A stretch of 64,000 nt of DNA from Patiria pectinifera (taxonomy: Eukaryota > Echinodermata > Asteroidea > Valvatida > Asterinidae). Made by a program: the position numbers and the translations under genes. Shown one piece after another: positions 36,901-46,885 of the stretch. The stretch lies in assembly GCA_029964075.1 (NCBI GenBank), contig CM057138.1, positions 9,108,932-9,172,931 on the forward strand, written 5' to 3'. The notes beneath the pieces are model-generated. The model saw only the letters and a list, made by a program, of their open reading frames with translations. It did no database searches and had not been told where the DNA came from. The first letter of the stretch is position 1; every line of letters starts with the position of its first letter.

Positions 36901-39900
36901 TAGACTAGTCTAGCTGGCCTAAGCAGCTAAGCCTATCATTGGCCTAGCCCACACACTATGACTAAGGTTAACCTTTTGAAAATCTTGTTATCTAAATTTC
37001 CAAATGCTTTGATTTCAGACTGGAAAGTTATGACAGGAATTTCAACTTCGGCCATACATGTATCCAGTGTGAAGATGAGAGGGGTTTTCATATGACCACA
37101 CCTAAACCAACAGATTACAAGGACATCAACACAGACAGTAAGGTATGTGTGTATATTACACCTTGAAATAGGATTTTTAAATTCAACTGATACCATCAGT
37201 TCTTAAACGCAAATCTGGATGTGTTTTATTATGCTTTAAGCACATTGTGGAATGCAATCATAGCAGCACCCTCGTGTGTCGCGATAAAGCATGCAAATTG
37301 TAAATAGTCAAAAAGAAAACATTTTCATCATTTTAAATCAAAACAGCCTCTCCATTTTGTTATCTGGTGGCATGGATATCTGACAAAAGAGTGGCTTGGC
37401 ATGTGTTCATTGCCTTGACGTGGTAAGATTTAGGTCTACTGGTCGCACTCCGGTTTGCGCTGTGGTTCTTTCCTCGTATGGATGGTAAAACAATGGCTTA
37501 TCATATTTGTTTTTCAATTTCCTTTGAGTTCTGCTGAATTGTTTTGGTTTTTACACAACTGTCATCTTGTCAAATTTCAGATTCCAGTGGTAACAGCAGA
37601 TAGCATCACAACCTTTCACGAGCTTCATGGGCAAAATTTGAAAGAGAAGACAGAGGCACTCTACTACGGGAAATTTCTGCAGTCAGTACGCTACTGCAAC
37701 CAAGATGAAATCGTGTACTTCATTGGCAGAGTTTCCGCGGAAATGAAAACCAAGGTGATATATAAGGTCGATATACAGATAAACAAACATGGAGTGGTTG
37801 AAGAGTCCCAATGTGAATGTGCTGTTGGCTTGGGACCGGAGGCCCACTGCAAGCATGTAGCTGTAGTACTCTTTGCTCTTTCTAAAAGAAAGGAGGGCAT
37901 CATAACCAAGGACACATGTACTGCAAAGCTGCAAACATTTCATCATCAAAAGAAATATACTGGCACACCAGTTTTGATGAAGGATTTGAAGCTACGCAAA
38001 AAAAACCAACCTACATGATCTTAAGGACTTTGATCCCAGGCCGGTTGAATTCAGAAATAGGCCGGGATATCCAGATTCATTCAGAAGCGTCTGGCTCAAC
38101 TCTCAAACAGAAGATCTACCAATCCGGCAAGTATATGCACCAGCAAACATCATGGCCATCAATAATGACCATGATTATCTAGAGAAAACTCTTGAAGAGT
38201 ACTTTCTTGATGAATTGGATGTGATTACCATCAGTGAGGAAACCCGTGCAATGGCCGAAGAGGCTACACGAGGGCAGAGTGCAAATAAAGTGTGGACAGA
38301 AGAGAGAACAAAGCGTCTACATGCCTCAAACTTCGGCAGAATTTGTAAGGCAGGACCCAGAACAGATTTGACTAAAATAGCACAGTCACTCACCAAAACT
38401 GAGACTTTCACTAGTAAATACACCGAACATGGGAAAAAATATGAGTCTATTGCAGTAAAAGACTATTGCACTGAAACAGGTAACAAGATTGACAGTTGTG
38501 GCATACACGTATGTGCAGAGCACCCATTCTTGGGTTGTTCCCCAGATGGTCTTGTAGGCAGGGAGGGCATTATTGAGGTCAAATGTCCATACACTTGTAA
38601 AGATCTTGAAATATCTCCAGCAGATGTTCCTTACTTGAAATATGATGTCTTTGGTGAATTGGCTCTGAAGGAGAATCATAACTACTATTATCAAGTTCAG
38701 GGGAACATGCTCTGTACCGACAGACAATGGTGTGATTTTATAGTGTGGACATTTAAAGATGTGAGAATAATGCGAATTCAACGTAATAATAAATTCATCG
38801 AAGAAGCAACAACAAAATTACAGTACTTCTTTGATCATCACTTTAGGAAAGCAGTATTAGACAAGTATTTTTACAGGTAAACTGACAAGTACACATTTTG
38901 CTCTACACAGATGGAGGAATAAATAACACCGATATTACTGAAAATCATCTTTTATTCCTGATATCTACATGTACATGTATACATCACAAATATACATGTA
39001 CGTGTACAATGTAGATCTCATGTACACTTAAGTTCAAACCATACTTTTGTATGAGCTATTATTGCTAGTATAAGTATTGCTTCATATTTGGTCTCTAAAC
39101 CCAACTCCCTAAGCATTTATCATTGAAACCTTCCTGAATCAACCATGAATCCTGAGAAAATTGGATGATTGAATAAGCTTCTTATTTAATACCTTTGATG
39201 TTTTCATTGTTTCTCATGTGTATTTACATGGTAAGAGACAACGGAGATAATTTATGACCACTGGACACAGGAATTAATTTTTATCAATTAATTTGAGTAA
39301 AAAAATAAGGACACCAAAATAAGGGGTTAAACTCTTCCATTTCCTGATAAACCTTTATTCATTTTATTTATTTTTGAAAATAAATAACTATGAAAACTGT
39401 TCTTTGGGATGAGAAACTATCTCCACACTTTAAAGTTATATAAACAGAGAAATATTTCTAGTTGTTGTACTTTTTTAGATGCACGGCACACTTTAGTGAC
39501 CAAGTATTGTACATAATATGTGGAAATAGCCTCCAATATATTTTCTCAATTTCCAATACCGAGGGGAACTAATATCGCCTTCCAACCCTCACACCATGTT
39601 ATACTTGTATACTCTGTTTTCTTTGTGAGAAGTGTGACCTTAAGTATGACATATATATATAGGCCAAACAAAAATAATAATTCTGCGTCCAGTTACCCTA
39701 CCTACCCTATTTTGACAGCCCGACCCTAATTTTGTTTTGGAAAAAAAAAGAACAAAAATCCAAAACCATCAATTACTACCTTTTACCCTCAGTCGGCTAC
39801 AGGCAGACACAATTATGTGATCAAAACAAACTAATTGCAAAGAAAGAAATTCCCTACCTAAAAAAGTAACCTAGCCTATTTCAAATGCCATGAAATCGGA

Positions 39901-42900
39901 AGCAGACATATTTTTTTTGGCCTTATTTAAATACTGCATAACGTCATACATTCACTTCTTGCCAGCAATCAAAAAGTTAAGCCTCACAAATTTGTAGTGA
40001 AAAGCTATTTCAGATTTATTTTGATCCTTAATAAAAATGTATTAAATTTGTTTTGTCCACACCCTATGAGTTATGGGCTTCATTCACGAATCGGCCATAT
40101 TAAATTGAAAGTGAGGTTAAATCTTCATTTTTGGAACTTGCGAAGAGAAATGAAAGCAATGACATAAAGTTAATAAAAAAAAAATTACCAGTCGGCTCTG
40201 ATGAATAATGACGAATAGCGACGCTGAGCCATTGGGAAACCAAAATATGCCCTGAATAAAGAGTGTTCTGTAAAACGCAGGTTCAAATTCCTCTCTAGTG
40301 AATTTCATTGTTGCATTTAATATTGTTTTTCAATAAAACTTGGCCTTAGTAATAATATCCCTTATCCTGTCATCTGAGTGTTACCACATGCTACATTACC
40401 GTAATTTTGGATAGGATCGGAGGCCACTTGGTACATATGGTTTCTTTTTATAAATACCAATTTTATAGAAAAAAAAATGGGTATAGGAAATCTGGCGAAA
40501 TAACTCTAGAATGTTGAGGATGGCTCTGAGCGTCTACCAGTACGCAACGAGAATGAGGAACTCGGAGCTGTACGAAAACCTTCCAAAGGTCAGCTCAAAA
40601 GTGACCCAGAGGAGATTGAAGCTTTCAGGTCATGCTCAAAGGCATCCAGAGTTCACACTACACTTAGTGGTCCTGTGGGAACCCCTTCATGGTGAGGCAA
40701 GAAGAGGGAGACCTAGGAGGACATATGTCGATTCATTAAGGATGGACACTGGTCTCCAGGAGACGCGAGACATCGCTGAACTCATGAATGACAAAGGTGA
40801 ATGGAAAGAACTTATCCGTGGATCTCAGGAGTTCTACCCGACTTGATTGATTGATTTTAATAATGTATTCACTAGTTTAATAACATCTACAAATGATGTT
40901 AATTTATAAAAATTGCTCCAGAGCAAGGAACATAAACAAGTGTGATACGTGCAAATGATTAGACGCAAAACACAGATCACACAGTCGCGAAAGTCCATCA
41001 CCGATTCGGTGATCACATTAAGTGCCTCTTTGGCGTTCCTGTTTCGCCAAAAGTGGTATTTAATCGGTGATGGACTTTCGCAATCGATGGACTCTGCAAT
41101 CGGTGATGGTCTTTCGCGATCGGTGATCAAAGTTGCGATGACCGGTCGTTGAGCGCCGGTCGCAAAAGTCCATCACCGATCGTGAATATGCATGACCGAT
41201 TGCGAAAGTGTATTGCCGATTTGGTGATCACGTTAAATGCCTCAATATGAATATGGTGAATATGCATCACCAGTAAAAGTCCATCACCGATCGCGAACGT
41301 CCATCAACGCTCGTGAATATGCATCACCAGTAAAAGTCCATCACCGATCGCGAAAGTCCATCACCGATCGTGAATATGCATCACCAGTAAAAGTCCATCA
41401 CCGATCGCGTAAGTCCATCACCGATCGTGAATATGCATCACCAGTAAAAGTTTATCACCGATCGCGAAAGTCCATCACCGGTCGTGAATATGCATCACTA
41501 GTAACAGTTGATCACCGGTCGCAAAAGTCCATCACCGGTCGTGAATATGCATCACCAGTAACAGTTGATCACCGGTCGCAAAAGTCCATCACCGATCGTG
41601 AATATGCATGACCGATTGCGAAAGTGCATCACCGATTCGGTGATCACATTAAATGCGTCTTTGGCGTTCCATACATATGACACTCTATACAAAATAACCA
41701 CTGCCGTAATTACAAGTACAATATGGAGTCACCTCACCTTGCATTGTTGGCTGTGGCATGCAGATAGGTCTGACGTTTGGGCTGAGTGTGGCATTCCTGC
41801 TCAGACGCAGCAGGGCTATATCATTATCAAGGCTGTGGTCATTGTATTCTTCATGTCTTATCAGGGCGTCTTCATCATCCAGGTTGTACACTAGGGCAAG
41901 GTCAAATTCTCGAAGTAAATTTGTAGATTTGTCTAGTATTCCTGTAACAAAGGGAAATATTTATGAGACAGTTAAATAATGTGAGTGGATGAACCTGTAC
42001 ATGCCTGAACGTTTGTTGTGACGTGTCTTATCATGGCGTCTTCACCATTGTTGTACAAGTTGAACACTAGTGATTGGTTAAACCGTTGAAGTGATCCCGG
42101 GGATTTGTTGATTATGCCTAAAACGAAGTCAAAGTAACCGAGTTATTTTTCGGTATACTAATTGTCCGTTGACACAGGGCTTGCACACGTTTAAACTTAA
42201 CAACAATCATGAATCATCAGAGAGATGGACCTCTGTTAACGATATTTGATAACAATATATCTAATGCTTCTTTTAAATCAATATTAAACCTCTGTAATAA
42301 ACCGAGAAGTTATTTCCACATAAACTCTGCATATTGATGTCGATAGATGTAATTTCAACATATTATGATATGGGGTATTATTTGCTTCTCATTTTATAGT
42401 GAGATGATTTTCACTTTTCGTGAACCAGAACAAAGAAATGCATTGGAATAAGCCCGATGGAGTTAATTACACTTTATCACACAAATTGTCTTTGAGCTTA
42501 ATCCTCAATTTCATTTTCAATTAGGCACCAATGGATTTCATTTAAGGTGCAGTATACAATTCAAATTCGAATTAGTCTTAATTTCGGTAAAGTCTTCTCA
42601 TGTGGCAATTGTATTTAAAGAGCGTTGTATTTAAAGGTATAGTTTATTATAACGCTTTAGTCATTAATATTCATACAGGGCATTTCGAAGCTATATGAAG
42701 GCCCACACATAATTATTCGTGGTATTGTTATGAAGCTATCTGAACCGGCCCACATTTTTGTCCTTTTGTTAATTTGCTACGAGCTTCGCATAATGGAGTT
42801 CTTAAAATACTTTGTTATATAACTCTTATTACTCTGTGTGTTATAAAAGGGCTGGGCTCCGGGCACGCGGGGTCTGTGTCCCTCAACGTGCCGTCGGGTT

Positions 42901-45900
42901 GCTCGGGCCCATGAAGCTGTATTTGAACAAGTTGTTAAATTGTTTGAGTTGTTTTAATTAAAGATAGTTGGTTATGTTCTGCAAACCTGTCTTCAACTGT
43001 CTATCTGTTCGTGGTGTCGATCCCCTATGGGGTGTGGCGGCCATGACATACTGCGCTGCCACACGGCCATAACAGTATTCTGCATTTTCTTGTCACTCGT
43101 TTTTCAGACTCCATCAGGGAGAATTAAGAGGGCTGACAGTGCTGGAGTTCAACGAGGCCGATACAACAAGGTATCAAACGCGGACAGAAACTGTATCATT
43201 GGTGCCTTCGAATAAGAACTATTGCTGGCTTTTGCTGACACTCTCGGGATGAAGCGCCATATTGCTCGCAGCATAAATATTACTTTCGTGAGAACAGAAT
43301 AAATACATTACCAAGAGGAGGGAGAAGACGTTCAAAAATCATCATGGAACTGAAAAAACCCTCATTGTTAACCCCATGCCAACTACGTGTAAGACTAGGA
43401 CAGCTACAGCTTCCCGACAAGCCACATATGCCCGGAGTAGGATACACATGCTAGGACTGTAGAGTGCAAGCTCAACACACTACAGCTTGCTCAGGAGATA
43501 CCTCAATCCTGAAAGGTCGACAGAGTGTAGAACTTATATTTTTTTTAATATGCTTAACCCTTCAAAGTAAGTCCAAAAGATTGGAAACATTTTTTAACCG
43601 TATAATATGTCAGATTAGGCTACCAGAAACGAAACTGAATGCCAACAGCACCATAATGAATTGAAATTATTTGTTTTTCAATAGAACGCCGATCGCCATA
43701 TGAGTCGAATTAACCAAAAAGATGATGAAGTAACAACGCTACAATTTGGAATGATATACTGCACCCTATATGAAATCCACTTGTGACTTTTACAAAGTGA
43801 CACTAAGAATTGAGCTCGACGAATGTTCTGGAACATCGTTTGAGAGAATTTGTTAACGGTCAATGATGATAAGCGATTGATAAGTGCATACAAACCAACA
43901 GATTTAAAAGGTGAGTCTTATACCCGCACTTGTTATTACACAAAGCCCCATCTTCCAATGACAATGTTTCTCGAAAGTGAATTGATAAACAATGCACAAG
44001 CACGTACTAGAGTCTTAACCAAGTCATCACTTTACGTACAGGTCAAATACAACATATGCAGTTTAAGTCAAGTGACAAGTGATTGCAATTAAGAGCTTGC
44101 GATTGGAATTATGGTTGACTACAACTCTGACGTGGGCCAGAGACTTTAAAGTGCAACCCAACCACTCACACGAACAAGCATATATCTCATTTTTTTTCAC
44201 TCCTACCTGTGTATACTCTGATGTCAGACCATGGACATTCTCGGAAGCAGTGTGCAGCTGTCAGAACCCAGTTACGAGCAATGAGACTACCGCCACAGAA
44301 AAACTCGGGCTGGATAAAAGTACAGATTTATACTTTGTAAAATTGTAATATCTTTACAGTCAGGGGTGTGCAATTTTATTCATGTAAATTATACCAGCTT
44401 AAAAGAGAACTGTGCAATGTGATGCTGACTAATAAACGTAACTGCTCTACTCAGTGTGAGAAGATGAACACGTGGTACATGTAACGCTTAAAACGGTTAA
44501 ATTGGATAGGTACTTAATTTGTACACGAACTGCTGATGATGTAAGAAACTGTTTAATCATACCACACATTCATCACATCCTGCAATACCCTTATCACAGA
44601 ACAGAGCCACCTGCCAGGGCCAATCACCATTTTCAGCAAAACTCCCGCCAGCTATTCTTGAATAAAGCTGGTGATGAAGTTTTCCATTGCGCCCGCACAG
44701 CGAGTAGTCTGAAAAAGAAGACGGGCGATTATGATCAGCAAAAAAAATCTTAGTGTTAACTTCTCCCTTCTACGACAACATAACACCATAAATCATACCA
44801 AGAATAAGAAAACCGACAGACCCAAACATAAACGACACAAACAACACGAAATCATAAAGCGGACACAAATACAACAACAAAAAACAACGATATAAACAAA
44901 CAATTCGAATAACATAAACACTAACAAACAACAACAAAAACAACCATAGGATCAGATCTCGATCGTCTTTCTCCCCACAATATCTATGGCACATCCACGT
45001 CCAAATCCTCGCTTATTTGGGGTTCTCCATTATTATGCGGAGACGCACAAGAGACAGGGGTGGGGGATGGAGCCACGGTCTACAGAAACTGCAATCAGGT
45101 CCGACAAGAAAATTGTGGAACGTCCACACTTGAAAAATAATAAGATTGTAATAATTCAATGATGAACTTATAGAATGACCACGTGTCACGTATGTTTCAG
45201 CCCCATAGACCGTGCTTGCATTTAGTTGTCTTCTCACGCATGCGCAATGGTTTCCTCCGCGTCGTCGGCTTGCAAACAGCGGTAGCAGACGACGCACTGA
45301 ACGATTGTCAGGTTTTCATGTCTTAAAATGTATCCTTCTCAAACGTACTTAAAAGATGATTCAAACCAAAAATTATCAGAAGACCAAGTGAACAAAGATA
45401 TAAATTGTCTCTACAGTGTGGTAACGGCGCTAAAAACCTTTTCAAATATATAAAACAAAAACCCAATAATTATGGACAAAAACGTACAAAATGAAAAGGA
45501 AAAACATCGTTCGCTTTTGAGTTTGGTTTACACATTTGGACAATTTGCCTGGTTTACCTTAGATCAGCCGTGGTACCATCGGAAAGGATGATAGATTATT
45601 TTCATTTTACAGGTGATTTGATGTAAGAAGGAAACCTGTAGCTTATAAAAATCGTCATTTTTCGAGTAAACCCATTTTGACAGCTTGTGCACAAATAAAC
45701 TTGTCCCAGTGCCCTCTATGATCGTACTTAACTGTATTTCAGGGCCGGGAACCAGTCAGTTGTAAATCGTTTCAGTTAAATGTATACATTTCCAACGCGT
45801 CGAAAGATTACAAACGGAGCGCCGCGGCGCGTGGCGCGTGGCTAGCCATGTTTACCGGCCAGATTCCAGGGTCTGTGTACAGGTACGTGCACAATAACGT

Positions 45901-46511
45901 TACATTCAACGAAAAAACGTACAACGTGAGACCTTACTTTTCTCATCGAAACGGTTTCCGACTTAAATGATATTTATACATCGCACTTTCTGTGGCATCC
46001 TTTACCATTTTTCAGTGAAGACAAGTTTACAATTACTCGGCAAAACTGAAAAATTATCACCTAAACTGTCGCCTGTTTTGAATTTGTGACCCAATACTTT
46101 CTTACTACACGACACGGAAAAACAAAAAAAATACATCAAATAATCTCTGTTTTTTTGCGCTAAGGTTTGCAAAAGTGACTTTGATTGCCTTAAATTTCTG
46201 TCCACGTGGAAAGAAAAATTTATCAAAGTACTTCGAGCGTGATGTTGACCGATACTTCAGTGGGTCAAATTGCGACTGCAGGCATCCATGTTTGCTGATT
46301 ATCAATATTTCATATTTTGAGTGCGCATGCGCGCAAACTAAATGAGCGGCTGAAACATACGTGGTTTGTAGTAAAAAAAATGACCAGATGGAATGGAGAA
46401 TCTGCTTAAAAATGCAGCTGTTAAAATTGTGTTTCGAACCTTCAGTTTTAGATTCCGTTGATAAGACCGTCGTTGAATCTTGATCTGTCACATGTTCAGT
46501 TGTTGAAAACT
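21483..46511 (-). CDS. gene B: catalytically dead trypsin-like cassette (serine protease homologue)
   Basis: Five exons, read right to left: 46440-46511 (linker), 44566-44708 (activation site), 44207-44309 (His), 41738-41941 (Asp), 21483-21934 (terminal). Phases join without a break: 323 residues plus a partial codon. This is an S1-fold domain with activation site YSR/IAGG, His in TAAHCF, Asp in DNDIALL, the S1-pocket Asp in [10 protein letters not shown], and Ala (codon 21669-21671) in place of the nucleophilic Ser. It should fold and bind but not cleave. Each exon has its counterpart in gene A, so it arose by tandem duplication. No start codon or signal peptide is visible in the 370 bases up to gene A, so it is either an alternative 3' cassette of gene A or a 5'-truncated copy. 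The last intron is 20 kb and repeat-filled; linking the terminal exon to the others rests on matching phase and order. Confidence 0.7.
22845..25440. repeat. 2.6 kb nested palindromic element
   Basis: The left arm (22845-23480) and right arm (about 24600-25440) are inverted copies. Shared landmarks, given in left-arm sense, are agactagatcggcagt, caaaacttcg-type segments, gcgcgttgctaaaaa and the tatgagtagccgtggtttt / gcttttaagat blocks. The spacer contains two more pieces of the same family (about 23740-24020 and 24040-24140) and one MULE-type MITE end (about 24300-24412). Short ORFs across it are not genes. Confidence 0.65.
25255..26070. repeat. left arm of a 0.7-0.8 kb inverted repeat
   Basis: Matches 34800-35525 in reverse orientation with small indels. 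In left-arm sense the landmarks are acaaacctacgg, cccatcatgccttgcg, cccctggaattgtgtaa, agcgtcattta-type and catcacggccaggggtta. It overlaps the palindromic family of 22845-25440. About 8.7 kb lies between the arms. Confidence 0.7.
28120..28440 (-). pseudogene. decayed coding-like segment of unknown family inside the TIR element
   Basis: The minus frame reads a leucine-rich coiled-coil-like stretch ([15 protein letters not shown]), then an in-frame TAG, then about 55 residues without low complexity ([20 protein letters not shown]) up to a possible donor at 28161 (gtgggt). Not recognised. The internal stop and lack of flanking exons suggest a relic. Confidence 0.25.
28595..29870 (+). repeat. 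tandem array, about 350-390 bp unit, roughly 3.5 copies
   Basis: The marker gccaattcgaataccc(c/t)aaggt recurs at about 28627, 28975 (diverged), 29437 and 29820. Each unit also has gttgctaggcaac and agtaagttaatcaggct. One copy carries an extra 70 bp G/C-run hairpin (about 29097-29170, bounded by gggcgtcgc and gcgacgccc). The array is inside the 26108-30317 element. Confidence 0.7.
30323..34775 (+). mobile_element. degenerate BEL/Pao LTR retrotransposon, 3' truncated
   Basis: In order on the + strand: LTR-like DNA with a polyadenylation signal (caataaatta, about 30427); a gag-like basic coiled-coil segment (30729-31016); a gag segment (31119-31469); two CCHC-type knuckles (about 31540-31720); a protease-like segment (31846-32178); linker fragments (32159-32612); Pao-type reverse transcriptase (32679-33677); and RNase H-like fragments (34136-34560). 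Frames change repeatedly and stops interrupt. No integrase or 3' LTR was seen before the inverted-repeat arm at 34800. A CG-rich insert interrupts 33780-34140. It is a dead copy. Confidence 0.8.
32679..33677 (+). pseudogene. BEL/Pao reverse transcriptase region
   Basis: The longest open part of the retroelement, 332 codons. It shows the Pao-type palm: an [13 protein letters not shown] segment, then the catalytic FYVDDF box with both Asp, then the [20 protein letters not shown] block typical of BEL/Pao just after the polymerase. The frame closes in the early RNase H region, so it is not expected to make a complete polyprotein. Confidence 0.85.
34800..35525. repeat. right arm of the inverted repeat paired with 25255-26070
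   Basis: Reverse-orientation copy of 25255-26070: aacccctggccgtgatgatg-type segment, gactggctattca, ttccaggggtta, catgatgggaaacaacatgg. It truncates the retroelement on its left and lies about 330 bases upstream of the YqaJ-type gene. A third partial copy in the same orientation is at 54610-54960. Confidence 0.7.
35853..38880 (+). CDS. SAP / SWIM zinc finger / YqaJ-type nuclease gene, three exons, one frameshift
   Basis: Exons: 35853-35968 (start, SAP-like helices [20 protein letters not shown]), 37019-37142 (HTCIQC..H segment) and 37581-38880. Junction phases fit. Exon 3 has a SWIM finger ([16 protein letters not shown]) and then a lambda-exonuclease/YqaJ-type fold with acidic and lysine residues in [19 protein letters not shown] and YYQVQ, the PD-(D/E)XK pattern. 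SAP and SWIM modules usually bind DNA. Exon 3 is open except for one extra A in an A8 run (37998-38005); without it the exons total 512 codons plus stop. An in-frame ATG also lies at 35793, so the start is uncertain. Such genes often occur in many copies in invertebrates, which suggests a mobile or formerly mobile origin (inference). It lies antisense inside the last intron of gene B. Confidence 0.75.
38918..38923 (+). promoter_or_regulatory. polyadenylation signal AATAAA of the YqaJ-type gene
   Basis: AATAAA begins 38 bases after the stop codon at 38878-38880, an ordinary distance for a short 3' UTR. Its presence supports a transcribed gene. Confidence 0.55.
38924..40217. other. no gene recognised
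   Basis: AT-rich sequence with acatgtacatgta-type simple repeats around 38960-39010 and an (AT)n run near 39650. Confidence 0.4.
40218..40509 (+). repeat. 292 bp repeat, copy 1 (near-identical to 60959-61249)
   Basis: Starts gcgacgctgagccattggga and ends gaaataactctag. The two copies differ by one substitution (cctgaataaa/cctgaattaa) and one base in an A-run. It contains aataaaacttgg and tataaatacc, which look like polyadenylation and TATA motifs, so an LTR fragment is possible. No target duplication is clear. Confidence 0.85.
40511..40846 (+). pseudogene. 3' end of a non-LTR retrotransposon ORF2
   Basis: Open for 111 codons. It reads the typical LINE C-terminal tail: [20 protein letters not shown], then HAQRHPE, a Trp-Glu-Pro-x-His-Gly segment, [17 protein letters not shown]. 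The polymerase itself is missing, so this is a 5'-truncated insertion. A ttgattgattgat run just after the stop looks like a LINE 3' simple-repeat tail. The 292 bp repeat abuts its 5' side. Confidence 0.75.
40980..41675 (+). repeat. 57 bp satellite array with flanking related blocks
   Basis: Units of 57 bp (gaatatgcatcaccagtaaa, then agtccatcaccgatcgcg, then aaagtccatcaccgatcgt) repeat about six times from 41256 to 41611. Since 57 is divisible by 3, one frame stays open and reads 19-residue repeats ([19 protein letters not shown]). Blocks at 40980-41040 and 41615-41675 share caccgattcggtgatcacat and ctttggcgttcc. Interpreted as satellite, not a gene. It ends 63 bases from the gene B Asp exon. 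Confidence 0.85.
41738..41941 (-). CDS. gene B Asp exon
   Basis: Acceptor tttgttacag; donor gtgagg. Phase 1 at both ends, 204 bases. It contains the catalytic Asp ([11 protein letters not shown]) and RPICMP. Same phase and nearly the same size as its gene A counterpart 49210-49410. Confidence 0.9.
42023..42117 (-). pseudogene. truncated duplicate of the protease Asp exon
   Basis: Starting at an ag acceptor, the minus strand reads [20 protein letters not shown] and then a GEDAMIRH segment, matching the first half of the exon at 41738-41941 (GILDKS..., DEDALIRH). Similarity stops before the catalytic Asp and no donor follows. It lies 81 bases upstream of the intact exon and would, if spliced in, abort the protease fold. 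Confidence 0.7.
42118..43026. other. no gene; possible LTR-like segment at 42840-43020
   Basis: AT-rich DNA, then a CG-richer stretch with gggctccgggcacgcgggg, ending in tggtgtcgatccc, which could be read as a retroelement primer-binding site complementary to a tRNA ending ACACCA. No second LTR or internal genes were found, so this stays tentative. Confidence 0.25.
43027..43330 (+). pseudogene. transposase N-terminal fragment (helix-turn-helix)
   Basis: Reads [20 protein letters not shown] then a stop; after a frame change it continues [20 protein letters not shown]. The spacing resembles the paired helix-turn-helix of Tc1/mariner- or IS630-like transposases. The catalytic domain is absent. 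Family assignment is by general pattern only. Confidence 0.45.
44207..44309 (-). CDS. gene B His exon
   Basis: Acceptor cttttatccag, donor gtaggag; enters in phase 0 and exits in phase 1. Reads [20 protein letters not shown] with the catalytic His, two codons shorter than the gene A exon 50843-50951. Confidence 0.9.
44566..44708 (-). CDS. gene B activation-site exon
   Basis: Acceptor tctttttcag; the donor is weak (tgt before gtggta). Encodes a pro-region Cys (SLCGRNG), the cleavage site YSR/IAGG (IVGG in most trypsins) and the first strand [11 protein letters not shown]. Cleavage after Arg would free the Ile N-terminus that shapes an active S1 fold. Confidence 0.8.
44760..44950. other. strongly strand-asymmetric A/C-rich segment
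   Basis: The + strand is almost only A and C for about 190 bases (repeated acaacaacaaaa and cataaacac motifs), with few G. The minus-strand ORF here is a hydrophobic artefact of GTTG codons. It may be part of a retroposed repeat; not recognised. It sits directly upstream (minus sense) of the gene B activation exon. Confidence 0.5.
45177..46366. repeat. inverted-repeat element between gene B linker and activation exons
   Basis: accacgtgtcacgtatgttt, cagcc, catttagtt and cgcatgcgca at 45177-45247 are matched in reverse by gcgcatgcgcgcaaactaaa, tgagcggctgaaacatacgt at about 46320-46366. The interior is AT-rich with a CG-rich spot near 45820-45840 and no recognised gene. Confidence 0.5.
46440..46511 (-). 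CDS. gene B Ser/Thr-rich linker exon (candidate)
   Basis: After acceptor tatttttcag the minus strand reads [20 protein letters not shown], then KTEG, ending before gttcga (a poor donor). 72 bases, phase 1 at both ends, as for the gene A linker 53190-53345, and in the same position relative to the activation exon. Low-complexity composition makes homology uncertain; position and phase are the main evidence. Confidence 0.5.
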
Positions 46512-46885
46512 CTGAAAAATAAATACGTTGTAGAGTGTACAAACAATATTGCTTGCGTTCGATTCTTTCATGAAAAAGTAACTTTATCTACCCATGGCTG
46601 TTCCATATATAACCAAGAAATGAATTCATAAAATTCATCAGTTCATCAATTCCTGCATTCAAAGTGCAAAACCGGACCACGCACGGATCTAGTTGTAGAT
46701 CATTTAAAATCAGGTTTACACTTCAAATGGTAATTCAATACATGTACTATTTGCTTTTTCACCTCTGGCTGAGTAGGTATACAGGCAAATGGAGTCTCTT
46801 TTGGGTCCGGTGTCTTGAATTGTGCAATACAGCAAGATGTGTACTGATATTTTAAAGAAGGGACACGGTAAATTTAGGCATTTGC

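Noticed and set aside
41256-41611. CRISPR-like regular repeats
   Set aside because: Repeats are contiguous 57 bp units without unique spacers, in an animal genome; this is a satellite.
42995-43030. Retroviral-type primer-binding site tggtgtcgatccc
   Set aside because: No matching LTR pair, polypurine tract or internal genes; a 13 base match is weak evidence.
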